A stretch of 64,000 nt of DNA from Autumnicola tepida (GCF_031846485.1 NZ_JAVRHQ010000012.1:62001-126000); one strand, 5' to 3'; counted from the stretch's first letter, positions 27,233 through 35,491 are shown. The notes: generated from the sequence alone by a model not told the origin. Program-made: numbers and translations.

Positions 27233-27814
27233 ATGAAAAATGCAATTTTATTATTTCTTCTTGGCATTGTTACCTCAACCTGCTTTTCCCAAAATAAATT
27301 TGAACAAAAAACAATACAGGTCCTTCCCGAAAGCACCCTGAATATAAGCGGGGATACCAATATTAGTGCCTTCCACTGCGAGTTTGACACTTTACTGCTC
27401 AAGGGGAAACATGAATTTCAGTATTCTGAAGAAAACGGAAGTATTTATTTTAAAAATGCCGTCCTCAATTTGAAAAATAATGGCTTTGATTGTGGTAACA
27501 GGGCGATTAATAAAGATTTTAATTCCCTTATGCAAACTGAAAAATATCCCGGTATAAAACTGGAGCTTAAAAAAGTCTCTTTTGATCAAGACGATAATGC
27601 AATGGCCAGGGTAAATATTAGAATGGCCGGCAGGGAAAAAAGCTATATTATTCCGATAACAATTACAGATTGCCCCACCCCTAATTATAAAGGGACTCTT
27701 AACCTGAATATCAAAGATTTTGGATTGGAACCTCCCCGAAAATTATTCGGCTTAATTGTGATTAAAGATGAAATTGAGATCAATTTCAACCTTGTAGTAA
27801 AGCCAAAGAAATAA
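27233..27814 (+). CDS. YceI-like periplasmic protein, divergent paralogue
   Basis: The 193-residue protein has a signal peptide (MKNAILLFLLGIVTSTCFSQ). It is a YceI-type barrel, as judged by the segments GDTNISAFHCEF, NRAINKDFNSLMQTEKYPGIKLEL and the C-terminal FGLEPPRKLFGLIVIKDEIEINF, which mirror the paralogue at 25231. Two Cys in the N-terminal half (AFHCEF and FDCGNR) could form a disulfide. It sits after the porin terminator, so it has its own promoter, but no TAnnTTTG box is clear. Confidence 0.85.
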   Translation: MKNAILLFLLGIVTSTCFSQNKFEQKTIQVLPESTLNISGDTNISAFHCEFDTLLLKGKHEFQYSEENGSIYFKNAVLNLKNNGFDCGNRAINKDFNSLMQTEKYPGIKLELKKVSFDQDDNAMARVNIRMAGREKSYIIPITITDCPTPNYKGTLNLNIKDFGLEPPRKLFGLIVIKDEIEINFNLVVKPKK

Positions 27815-27929
27815 AACCAATTCCCGCGTTTCCTGTCAGCTTCAGAAACAATTACAACAATAATATTAGGAGAAAGTATTTTCCGCATAGAAACACTGAT
27901 TTTTCGTAATTTTAAATGTAAAAGTCCTT

Positions 27930-27973
27930 AAAAAAGCCGTGTTCGATTTTTATCGGTTTTCGGCATTTTTATT
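27930..27973 (+). terminator. Possible terminator after the second yceI gene
   Basis: AAAAAGCCG and CGGCATTTTT arms enclose an inner CGAT/ATCG pairing. The stem is short and interrupted. Confidence 0.35.
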
Positions 27974-27988
27974 AAAAATTCAGTTGTT

Positions 27989-28288
27989 ATGAAAAGTAAA
28001 TTCAGCGAGATTATAAATGATGTAAAACCGGTATTGGTAGATTTTTACGCCGACTGGTGCGGCCCGTGTAAAACACTTGCTCCTATTCTTAAAGATGCCA
28101 AAGCTACTCTGGGGGAAGAAGTGAAAATTGTAAAAATAGATGTGGACAAAAACCAGGAGCTGACGGGAAAATACCAGGTAAGGGGCGTGCCCACCATGAT
28201 TTTGTTTAAACAAGGGCAACAGCTTTGGAGGCAAAGCGGAGTGCTACCCAAAGACGAAATTGTAAAAATTGTACGCTCACATTCCTGA
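27989..28288 (+). CDS. Thioredoxin
   Basis: The 99-residue cytosolic thioredoxin has the active site DWCGPCK (about residues 24-30) in FYADWCGPCKTLAPIL, and the cis-Pro loop VRGVPTM. No signal peptide. It lies in the redox island between the YceI proteins and the hemoglobin pair. A cysteine-less homologue is at 36251-36547; both share the unusual WRQSG segment in the last strand. Confidence 0.95.
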   Translation: MKSKFSEIINDVKPVLVDFYADWCGPCKTLAPILKDAKATLGEEVKIVKIDVDKNQELTGKYQVRGVPTMILFKQGQQLWRQSGVLPKDEIVKIVRSHS

Positions 28289-28322
28289 ATAGCATCTAAT
28301 TAAGCACAAGCAAATAACGCTT

Positions 28323-28342
28323 AATATGATTACAGTCATATT
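28323..28342 (+). promoter_or_regulatory. CRP/FNR-like operator upstream of the hemoglobin pair
   Basis: A perfect inverted repeat AATATGA-TTACAG-TCATATT (arms 28323-28329 and 28336-28342). The core TATGA-N6-TCATA has CRP/FNR spacing. Its centre (28332.5) is 29.5 bp before the -7-like box at 28362, about -41.5 from the expected start, which is class II activator geometry. Confidence 0.7.
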
Positions 28343-28361
28343 TTAGCCTGGGCTTTCATGG

Positions 28362-28369
28362 TAATTTTA
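28362..28369 (+). promoter_or_regulatory. Probable -7 element of the hemoglobin pair
   Basis: TAATTTTA matches TAnnTTTG except for the last base. It lies 25 nt before the AUG at 28394 and has no -33 TTTG, consistent with dependence on an activator at the upstream operator. Confidence 0.45.
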
Positions 28370-28393
28370 CACCATAATTAAAAAAGAAATATC

Positions 28394-28678
28394 ATGAAAC
28401 TCTATCAAGACTTTGTAGCTAATTTCCAGGAATCTTATTATGGATATGTGAGTGCGGGAATAATTATTTCCAGTTGTATGGGCGCCGTTGCCGCGATGAT
28501 GATCCTTATGAACGGCCACACTTTGACGAATATGATCCAACTGTTTTTTGTAGTTGCCGTATCTATGGGCTTTAATGCCGCAGTACTGGCTCAATTAAAA
28601 TCAAAGCACGTGGTAAACTCCTTTATAGCCAGCTGCCTGTTAAGTGCAGTATTAATCGCTGTAAATGTGCCCCTGTAA
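28394..28678 (+). CDS. Small three-helix membrane protein, hemoglobin partner
   Basis: A 94-residue protein of no recognised family. It has hydrophobic segments at about 20-38, 45-65 and 74-92. The stop codon abuts the AUG of the truncated hemoglobin with no gap, so the two are cotranscribed and probably translationally coupled. The CRP-like operator lies upstream. It may anchor the hemoglobin function at the membrane, but that is inference. Confidence 0.7.
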   Translation: MKLYQDFVANFQESYYGYVSAGIIISSCMGAVAAMMILMNGHTLTNMIQLFFVVAVSMGFNAAVLAQLKSKHVVNSFIASCLLSAVLIAVNVPL

Positions 28679-29062
28679 ATGAAAAGGGATCTTAAGGACA
28701 GGAAAGACGTATATACTTTGGTATCTTCCTTTTATAACAAAGTGAGGAAAAACCGCGAAATAGGTTACTTTTTCAACAACAGTATAAAAGATTGGGATGC
28801 CCATCTCAATAAACTAACTGATTTTTGGGAAAGTAACCTTTTCTTTACCGGAAGTTACAGGGGAAACCCCCAATTTGCCCACGTAAAAGCAGATCATGAG
28901 AATCATAATAAGATAAATGAATATCACTTCGGGGTTTGGTTAAACCTTTGGTTTGAAACCATTAATGAAAACTTCAGTGGAGAATTGGCCGAAAGGGCAA
29001 AACACAATGCCAGAAAAATGTCTACTCATCTTTATCTGAAGATTTTTAGCTGCAGGCACTGA
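28679..29062 (+). CDS. Group III truncated hemoglobin
   Basis: The 127-residue heme protein has the group III (trHbP) layout. The opening DLKDRKDVYTLVSSFYNKVRKN leads into helix B, FF-N around GYFFNN, and FWESNLFFTGSYRGNP fits the CD/E region. The proximal His is likely in EYHFGVWLNLWFETI. Group III proteins are linked to NO or peroxide chemistry and to oxygen limitation, for example Campylobacter Ctb. It is coupled to the upstream membrane protein and ends before a convergent regulator. Confidence 0.88.
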   Translation: MKRDLKDRKDVYTLVSSFYNKVRKNREIGYFFNNSIKDWDAHLNKLTDFWESNLFFTGSYRGNPQFAHVKADHENHNKINEYHFGVWLNLWFETINENFSGELAERAKHNARKMSTHLYLKIFSCRH

Positions 29063-29127
29063 TGGTGTCCATTTTCAAAAAAAGTCATTTCAGCTATTCA
29101 TCATCTGCAAAATTCTGCACTGCAGTG

Positions 29128-30180
29128 TCAAACCACAGCTCTTAGAGCCTGGGAATCCAGCAGTTTTATATTTCTGCCCTCTATTTCTATCATGCCTTCT
29201 TTCTTAAAATCTGAAAGTGTCCTGATAAGGCTTTCGGGAGCCATTCCTGCCACGCCGGCAAGATCGGCACGCGAAATCCGGATGCTCTTAAGCGGATGTT
29301 TTTTTATTTTTTCAGCAAAAAGCAAAATGGTATTAGCCGTCTTTTTTCGAACCGATCCATAGGCCATTCCCATCAATTGTTCTTTTAGGCCAGATAAGTT
29401 ATTGCTTAGCACCTCTACCAGCTCCAGCGTCACCCTACCATTGTTGGCCAGGATCTTGTGCAATTCTTCCTTAGAAACAGCATAAAGCTGCGTATCTTCC
29501 ATGGCTGTGGCAAAATCTTCGTATGATGCTGCGGAATTAAAGGACATATTTCCAAAGAAATCATCTTCCTTAAAAAGCTCCGTAATCAACTCTTTTCCCT
29601 GGCTGTCTATTCTATGCACTTTTACCACTCCGCGCTTTACCAGGTAAAAATAACTGGATTGCCGGCCAGGTTCATAAATATTGTCACCCTTTTTAAATTC
29701 CAGCAACTCATAATTGGCCAGAATGCTGCGCAAATCTTCTATTCCTTTTAAACCGGTGTTTCCGGCAACAGGGGCAGTTTCCTTTTTTTCTCTTTTGAAG
29801 GAATTAAGAATAGAAACCTTTGCCAGCCTGCTTTCTATGGCACTCAGCAGGTCTTCTTCTTCAAAAGGCTTGGTGAGATAATCATCTGCGCCCAAATCCA
29901 TTCCTTTACGAATGTCTTTATGCTCTGTTTTTGCTGAAAGGAATATAAAAGGAATATTTATGGTTTCTTCATTTTTGCTCAATTCCTGCAACACACCATA
30001 ACCATCCATTTCCGGCATCATAATGTCACAAACGATGATATCGGGCAAATTTGCTTTTGCCTTTTCCACGCCCTGCCTCCCGTTGGAAGCCGTAAGCACA
30101 TCATAATCTGAAAGTTCCAGAAGTTCAGCAGTGTTTTCCCTAACGGTAACGTCGTCTTCTATTAGCAATACTTTTTTCAT
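29128..30180 (-). CDS. Hybrid response regulator: receiver fused to CRP/FNR-type DNA-binding module
   Basis: The 350-residue protein has an N-terminal receiver (acidic pair at residues 9-10, phospho-acceptor Asp52 in VCDIMMPEMDG, Lys in LTKPF), a linker, a cyclic-nucleotide-binding-like barrel (about 150-265, GDNIYEPGRQSSYFYLVKRG) and a CRP-type helix-turn-helix (ISRADLAGVAGMAPESLIRTL). The recognition helix keeps the Glu and distal Arg of CRP (E181 and R185) but has Pro in place of R180. There is no Cys cluster for an FeS sensor. It lies 24 bp after the PAS kinase and is probably its output. Confidence 0.92.
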   Translation of the reverse strand: MKKVLLIEDDVTVRENTAELLELSDYDVLTASNGRQGVEKAKANLPDIIVCDIMMPEMDGYGVLQELSKNEETINIPFIFLSAKTEHKDIRKGMDLGADDYLTKPFEEEDLLSAIESRLAKVSILNSFKREKKETAPVAGNTGLKGIEDLRSILANYELLEFKKGDNIYEPGRQSSYFYLVKRGVVKVHRIDSQGKELITELFKEDDFFGNMSFNSAASYEDFATAMEDTQLYAVSKEELHKILANNGRVTLELVEVLSNNLSGLKEQLMGMAYGSVRKKTANTILLFAEKIKKHPLKSIRISRADLAGVAGMAPESLIRTLSDFKKEGMIEIEGRNIKLLDSQALRAVV

Positions 30181-30204
30181 AGTAATAGCATTTGTAATTC
30201 TATA

Positions 30205-31458
30205 TTAAGGTGTTAGGATAGGAACTTTTACCGTAAACGTGGTACCTTTATTTTGCTTACTCACAAAATTGATGCTTCCACCAAGATTTTCCAGGTGTGT
30301 TTTGGCAATATTCAAACCTATCCCTGTACCCTGGTCCAGGAGAGCATTTTCCGCCCGAAAGTAACGTTCAAAAATATGTTTTTGATCTTTCTCCGGAATT
30401 CCGATTCCCTCATCTTCCACCACAAAACTAACCTGTTTTTCTGCCGCTTTCACCCTAAATTTGATTAAGGTATCTTCAGGGGAATATTTAATGGCATTGC
30501 CCAAAAGATTTGAAAGAATAAGCTCCAGTATCTTTTCGTCCTGGTAAAGCATCCTGTCTTCAATATCTTTGGGATAACTAATTTCCTGCCCGTGCTTTAG
30601 GGTAATATTGGCGTTGTAAACCACCTCATTTATAAGCCGCTTCAGGCTGAAGGAAGTGTATTTATACTGGCCTTTCCCGGTTTCAAGCCGCTCTATGGAA
30701 AGAAAGTCATTAAGAATATTGTTTAAATAATGCACCTTATTCCTGATAGTCCCCAGGTGCTTTTCCCGTTTTTCCTGTTGTTCCGTTTTGGTATATTTCT
30801 CAGCCAGAGTAGCTGAAGTCAGGATTCCGCTAAGAGGGGTTTTAAATTCGTGGGAAACAAGGGAAAGAAATTTCGTTTTCAGCTCATTTAGTTCCTTTTC
30901 TTTCTGGAGGGCATCTTTTATTTTACGTTCTGCCGCTTTTCGCTTCTGAATTTCATCTTCAAGATTGAGGTTGACACTTTGAAGTTTTTCAACACTCTCC
31001 TGCAGCTCTTTCGTGCGCACCTGGATTTTTTCTTCTAATTGAGTGTTGAGTTCCCTTATTTGACGTTGGTTTTCTTTACGTACCGTAATATCTATAATTA
31101 AAGACATCACATATTCTTTCCCGTCTATTTCAAAAGGATTTAGCCCTGCTTCTACCGGGAATTTTGCCCCGTCTTTCTTGAGGCCATGTAAATCCCGGCC
31201 ATGCCCCATTTGCCTTTTTTCACTGTTCTTTAAAAAATGGTTAAAATGTTTGCCATGATTAGGCCGGTAATTTCTGGGAATAAGCAAATTTAGAGGTTGG
31301 CCCAGCAGCTCCCCCTTCTCATAACCAAACATAATTTCTGCAGCTCCGTTTGCAGCTATTACCGTCTGGGAAGCATCTACTACAATAATCCCTTCTGAAG
31401 CGGCCTCAAAAAGTACATTGAAAACATTTTTATTCTTAAAAAAGTCGTTTTGCTCCAC
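30205..31458 (-). CDS. PAS-domain sensor histidine kinase
   Basis: A 417-residue soluble kinase. The PAS domain (about 14-125) contains IIVVDASQTVIAANGAAEIMFGYEKGELLGQPLN and a FixL-like PRNYRPNHGKHFNHFL segment, followed by a PAC region, a coiled coil (about 130-185) and HisKA with SHEFKTPLSGIL. HATPase_c motifs are LLGNAIKYSPED (N), VEDEGIGIP (G1) and GTGIGLNIAK (G2). It has no transmembrane helix, so it senses a cytosolic signal. FixL-type PAS domains can bind heme and oxygen, but whether this one does cannot be settled by eye. It is cotranscribed with the receiver-CRP regulator. Confidence 0.93.
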   Translation of the reverse strand: MEQNDFFKNKNVFNVLFEAASEGIIVVDASQTVIAANGAAEIMFGYEKGELLGQPLNLLIPRNYRPNHGKHFNHFLKNSEKRQMGHGRDLHGLKKDGAKFPVEAGLNPFEIDGKEYVMSLIIDITVRKENQRQIRELNTQLEEKIQVRTKELQESVEKLQSVNLNLEDEIQKRKAAERKIKDALQKEKELNELKTKFLSLVSHEFKTPLSGILTSATLAEKYTKTEQQEKREKHLGTIRNKVHYLNNILNDFLSIERLETGKGQYKYTSFSLKRLINEVVYNANITLKHGQEISYPKDIEDRMLYQDEKILELILSNLLGNAIKYSPEDTLIKFRVKAAEKQVSFVVEDEGIGIPEKDQKHIFERYFRAENALLDQGTGIGLNIAKTHLENLGGSINFVSKQNKGTTFTVKVPILTP

Positions 31459-31677
31459 CAGGATTTACTTTCTCACGAAAATACAAAAGCCAGGAATAAA
31501 ATGAGAATCTATATTCACCTTTCCGCAGAAATTTCTCCCGTCATCCTTTTCCCTTCACTCTACTGAAGCAGATGGCTTTCAACAGGAAGGTTCATTTAAC
31601 TAAGACACTATGATTAACTCCTAAAGAATATTTTCTGCATCGACTGGAAAAACTTTTTGCTCAACCCTCTGAAAACA

Positions 31678-31707
31678 TAAAACCGAACTGTTTTCACAAT
31701 TCGGTTT
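31678..31707 (-). terminator. Hairpin, probable terminator of a lost tRNA copy
   Basis: Stem AACCGAA/TTCGGTT (31681-31687 with 31700-31706), extended by A-T pairs. On the minus strand it lies directly after the tRNA fragment, as the intact tRNA-Gln lies before its own terminator. The U-tract is weak. Confidence 0.5.
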
Positions 31708-31711
31708 CACA

Positions 31712-31733
31712 TTTTTGTTGGCCTGCTAAGGCT
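31712..31733 (-). pseudogene. Truncated tRNA-Gln 3' end
   Basis: Twenty of 22 positions match 31828-31849, which spans the 3' acceptor strand, discriminator and first T-arm bases of the intact tRNA-Gln. The TTTTTGTTGGCCT part is exact. The body of the tRNA (anticodon and D arms) is absent. It appears to be the relic of a tandem tRNA gene. Confidence 0.6.
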
Positions 31734-31787
31734 TCTCCATCTTCCGCCTTCGCTACAATCGGGATAAATTATCGCCCATTATTTTTT

Positions 31788-31826
31788 AAAAAAGCAAAAT
31801 CCGGTTTCAATCTTGAAACCGGATTT
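31788..31826 (-). terminator. Intrinsic terminator of tRNA-Gln
   Basis: A 14-position perfect inverted repeat (31797-31810 with 31813-31826) followed on the minus strand by GCUUUUUU. It begins a few nt after the tRNA 3' end. Confidence 0.8.
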
Positions 31827-31833
31827 CTTTTTG

Positions 31834-31906
31834 TTGGCCTACTAGGGCTCGAACCTAGACTCTTCTGGACCAAAACCAGACGTGTTGCCAGTTACACCAT
31901 AGGCCA
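31834..31906 (-). tRNA. tRNA-Gln (anticodon UUG)
   Basis: Read on the minus strand, 73 nt fold as a cloverleaf: acceptor TGGCCTA with TAGGCCA, discriminator A, anticodon stem TCTGG/CCAGA with loop TTTTGGT giving anticodon TTG, and T loop GGTTCGAGCC. CCA is not encoded. A textbook promoter lies 18 nt upstream and an intrinsic terminator follows. Confidence 0.96.
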
Positions 31907-31923
31907 ATGCTTAAATGCGGATG

Positions 31924-31954
31924 CAAATTTAAAACAAACTTCTTTTTACACAAA
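31924..31954 (-). promoter_or_regulatory. tRNA-Gln promoter, full Bacteroidota consensus
   Basis: On the minus strand TTTG (31954-31951), 19 nt, then TAAATTTG (31931-31924): an exact TTTG-N19-TAnnTTTG promoter. Confidence 0.85.
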
Positions 31955-32176
31955 CAATTTTTAAAAAAATTAAAGAAAAAACTTCAAATTTCTTCCGAAG
32001 AGATTTTGGTACAGGAAATGAGGTGCTATATAATTGTATATAAAAGGAAAAATATTTTGTTTTAAACTCCGTTAATCAGGCATTCATATATTTATTATTA
32101 AATTCGCCACATTATATTATTATACCTGCAGGACATTCTGCTAGGCAAACACAATGAGATTCAAGCTTAGACAATA

Positions 32177-35100
32177 ATGACAGATTTTAATTTTGGCAAG
32201 TGGAACAAAATACTGGGATGGCTGGTATTCACGATTGCCCTTGCCACTTATAGTTCAACCCTGGAGCCTACCGCAAGTTTTTGGGATGCGGGAGAATATA
32301 TTGCAACCTCTGCCAATCTTGAAGTCGGCCACCCGCCCGGGGCACCGTTTTACCAGATGATGGGCGCTTTTTTTTCCACTTTTGCGCCAGATAACAGCAA
32401 AGTCGCCTTAATGGTTAACTTCATGTCTGGCCTGGCAAGTGCTTTCACCATTCTGTTTATGTTCTGGTCTATCACTTTGTTACTTCTAAAAATCACCGGG
32501 CCTGTCGCTAAAATTTCAACTTCAAAGAAGATGGCCATCCTGGGCAGTTCTATGGTTGGCTCACTTGCTTTTACCTTTACAGACAGTTTTTGGTTTAGCG
32601 CCGTAGAAGCCGAAGTTTACGCCATGGCCTCCTGTTTTATGGCTGTTATGTTTTATCTGGGGCTGCTGTGGGAAAGAGACATGTTTAAACCCAGGGGCCA
32701 CCGTTGGCTGATTTTGATAAGCCTTGTAATAGGACTTTCTTTTGGAGTGCATTTTCTTAGTCTCCTCACAATTCCCGCCATTGGCTTCCTTTACTTCTTT
32801 AAAAACTATAAGAAAGTCACCGTTAAGAACTTCATAATCGCTAATTTCGTCGTGGTGGCAGTACTATTGTTCATTTTTAAACTTTTGTTGCCTTACACGC
32901 TTACCTTTTTTGCAGCTTCAGAAGTATTCTTCACTAACTCTCTGGGCATGCCGTTTAATACGGGAACAATTATCGCATTCCTGGTAATTATAGCTGCTTT
33001 TTACTTCGGAATAAACTATACCCGCAAAAAGAATTATTATCAGCTAAATACGCTTTTCCTCTGCATCCTGTTTATCCTGATTGGTTTTTCCAGCTGGATT
33101 ATGCTGCCTATCCGTTCCAACGCTCCCACAGTAATCAACGAGAACAGTCCCGATAATGCCCGGGAACTGCTGGCATATTATAACCGGGAACAATACGGGG
33201 AAACCCACCTTTTTTACGGCCCTCAATGGTCTGAAATGTATTCCGGACTGGACGAGGACAATCCTTATATGGATGCCAAGCCTAAATATGAAAAAAATGA
33301 AGAGCTGGGCAAATACGTAATTGTTAATGATTACAAGAACGCAAGGCAGAATTTAGATGACGATCATAAGGCCTTTCTCCCAAGAATGTGGAGCACAGAA
33401 CATGCTGTGAATTATATGGAATTCACCGGGCCGCTGGATTTCACGGTAAAACCGGAATACCAGGGAGAACAACAGTTAATGCAGGCCATTAATGAGTTTC
33501 GAACCAGTTATTCCCGGGGACAGCTTACCAATGAAGATTACCACAATTTCCTGCGCCGTTTCAGCGATTATATAAATGTCGAAAAACCATCCTTCGCTTC
33601 CAATATCGCCTACCTGCTGGAATACCAGATTGGCTATATGTACTGGCGCTATTTTATGTGGAATTTCGTGGGGCGGCAGGACGATATCCAGGGAAAATAT
33701 ACCGATATGAATGGAAACTGGATTAGCGGTATAGACTTTATAGATAAAATGCATGTAGGGCCGCAGGAAAACCTGCCCAGTGACGCTTTAAACAATGATG
33801 CCCGAAACACCTATTATTTCCTTCCGCTGATCTTAGGGTTAATCGGCTTTGTTTTTCAGCTTAAAAGGGATAAAAATAGTTTTTGGGTGTTACTGGTATT
33901 TTTCCTTTTTACCGGGATCGCCTTAAAAATCTACCTGAACGAGCGGCCCTTTGAACCCAGAGAACGGGATTATGCCCTGGTAGGTTCTTTTTACGTTTTT
34001 GCCATCTGGATTGGCTTTGGGGTTTATGCTCTTATAGATAAGCTAAAAGCTTTTGTGAAGCCAAAAATTGCCGTTCCTGTAGTAGTAATTGCAACGCTTC
34101 TTGCCGTGCCAACGCTTATGGCCAGTGAAAACTGGGATGATCACGATCGTTCCAATAAATTTACCGCGCTTGCCATGGCCAAGATGTACCTGGATTCGGT
34201 TGAAGAAAATGGGATAATTTTTACTATTGGGGATAATGATACCTTCGCCCTCTGGTATGCCCAGCAGGTCGAAAAATATCGTACAGATGTACGGGTGATC
34301 AATACCAGCCTCTTCGCCACCGACTGGTATATAGACCAGATGAAACGCAAGGCTTTTGAGAGTGATGCAATTCCCTCGCAACTGAGCCATGACTTTTACA
34401 CCGGAAAAAATGATGCTATTTTCCTTGAACAGCGTACCAATGACACCCTGGAAATAGGCACATGGCTAAATTTTATCCAAAGCGACGATCCACGCACCAA
34501 GGCTGAACTTCAGGGAGGGCAGTCGGTAAATACTTACCCAACTCAGTTCGTGAGGATCCCTGTTGACAAACAGGCGGTGTTGGAAAACGGAATTGTTCAG
34601 CAGGATGAAGCGGGAGAAATTGTAGACCACATAGACATTAAAATAGATGGCAGGGTACTTTATAAGAATCGCCTCATGATGTTGGATATAATTGCCAACA
34701 ATAACTGGGAACGCCCTATCTACTTCACGGGCGGCAGTTTTGGGGATGAAGATTACCTGTGGATGAAGGATTATCTTCAGCTGGAAGGTGTGGCATATAA
34801 GCTCGTGCCAATCCGCACGCCGGTAGACCCGCGTAATCCTTTTGATATGGGAAGGGTGAATACCGAAAAAATGTACAACATCGTCAAGAACTGGGATTGG
34901 GGCAATATGGGAGATCCTGATATTTATCATGATCCTGAAACCCGAAAAAATGCCATTACTTACAGAAGCAACCTGGCAAGACTGGTAGAAAACCTGCTCA
35001 GGGAAGAAGATACTACCGCCGCAAGGGAGATTCTTGATCTTGCTATGGAGAAAATGCCAATAGATGAATATGGCTATTATTCACTCCTGGAACCTTACAT

Positions 35101-35491
35101 AAACGGTTATTATGAAGTAAATGAACCAGAAAGAGCAAGGGAAATCTGGGAGCAGGTAGCACAGAAATACCAAGAAAACCTGAAGTATTATAGTAGCTGG
35201 GACCTGGACCGGCAGTATCGTTATGCGGATGAAATTATCTCTAACATTGAGCGTTACCGCAGCCTGGTGGATCTCCTCGTAAGACAACAGGATGAAGAGA
35301 TTGTTCGGGAAAAAGCTGAAGAATTTAATGAATACCTAAGAATGTTCAGGCATTTCTATGCAGAGGAAGAAGAAATTCCGGCAACCAACCCTCAGCAGGA
35401 AATAATTGAAGAACAATTTGACCCCGAGATGAACCCGCAGGGCAGGATAGATTCATTGCCCATAGATTCTCTGGAAGAAATTGAACAATAA
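32177..35491 (+). CDS. DUF2723 family membrane glycosyltransferase (TMEM260-like)
   Basis: The 1104-residue protein has about 12 transmembrane helices in its first 650 residues and a large soluble C-terminal part. The luminal/periplasmic first loop has SFWDAGEYIATSANLEVGHPPGAP, the conserved DUF2723 motif whose acidic residues fit a GT-C catalytic site. The later segment with IGDNDTFALWYAQQVEKYRTDVRVIN is also typical. Human TMEM260 of this family is an O-mannosyltransferase; the bacterial donor and acceptor are not established. The C-terminus is helical and acidic with repeat-like helices (about 930-1080). It probably glycosylates exported proteins. It ends at a hairpin terminator. Confidence 0.9.
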   Translation: MTDFNFGKWNKILGWLVFTIALATYSSTLEPTASFWDAGEYIATSANLEVGHPPGAPFYQMMGAFFSTFAPDNSKVALMVNFMSGLASAFTILFMFWSITLLLLKITGPVAKISTSKKMAILGSSMVGSLAFTFTDSFWFSAVEAEVYAMASCFMAVMFYLGLLWERDMFKPRGHRWLILISLVIGLSFGVHFLSLLTIPAIGFLYFFKNYKKVTVKNFIIANFVVVAVLLFIFKLLLPYTLTFFAASEVFFTNSLGMPFNTGTIIAFLVIIAAFYFGINYTRKKNYYQLNTLFLCILFILIGFSSWIMLPIRSNAPTVINENSPDNARELLAYYNREQYGETHLFYGPQWSEMYSGLDEDNPYMDAKPKYEKNEELGKYVIVNDYKNARQNLDDDHKAFLPRMWSTEHAVNYMEFTGPLDFTVKPEYQGEQQLMQAINEFRTSYSRGQLTNEDYHNFLRRFSDYINVEKPSFASNIAYLLEYQIGYMYWRYFMWNFVGRQDDIQGKYTDMNGNWISGIDFIDKMHVGPQENLPSDALNNDARNTYYFLPLILGLIGFVFQLKRDKNSFWVLLVFFLFTGIALKIYLNERPFEPRERDYALVGSFYVFAIWIGFGVYALIDKLKAFVKPKIAVPVVVIATLLAVPTLMASENWDDHDRSNKFTALAMAKMYLDSVEENGIIFTIGDNDTFALWYAQQVEKYRTDVRVINTSLFATDWYIDQMKRKAFESDAIPSQLSHDFYTGKNDAIFLEQRTNDTLEIGTWLNFIQSDDPRTKAELQGGQSVNTYPTQFVRIPVDKQAVLENGIVQQDEAGEIVDHIDIKIDGRVLYKNRLMMLDIIANNNWERPIYFTGGSFGDEDYLWMKDYLQLEGVAYKLVPIRTPVDPRNPFDMGRVNTEKMYNIVKNWDWGNMGDPDIYHDPETRKNAITYRSNLARLVENLLREEDTTAAREILDLAMEKMPIDEYGYYSLLEPYINGYYEVNEPERAREIWEQVAQKYQENLKYYSSWDLDRQYRYADEIISNIERYRSLVDLLVRQQDEEIVREKAEEFNEYLRMFRHFYAEEEEIPATNPQQEIIEEQFDPEMNPQGRIDSLPIDSLEEIEQ

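Larger units (their letters stand above)
31459..31833. other. Intergenic region with tRNA fragment and two terminator hairpins
   Basis: No protein gene is seen. The region contains, on the minus strand, the tRNA-Gln terminator, a truncated copy of the tRNA 3' end (31712-31733) and a second hairpin (31678-31707). The rest, about 31459-31677, is kinase upstream DNA without a clear promoter; a single TATGATTA half-site of the CRP-like operator occurs at 31609-31616. Confidence 0.6.

Noticed and set aside
31609..31616. TATGATTA as a third receiver-CRP operator upstream of the kinase.
   Set aside because: Only one half-site matches and the inverted half is missing; not enough to claim autoregulation.
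31712..31906. Reading the tRNA 3'-end repeat as attL/attR of an integrated element.
   Set aside because: Only about 95 bp lie between the repeats, there is no integrase, and each repeat is followed by its own hairpin, which fits tandem tRNA decay better.
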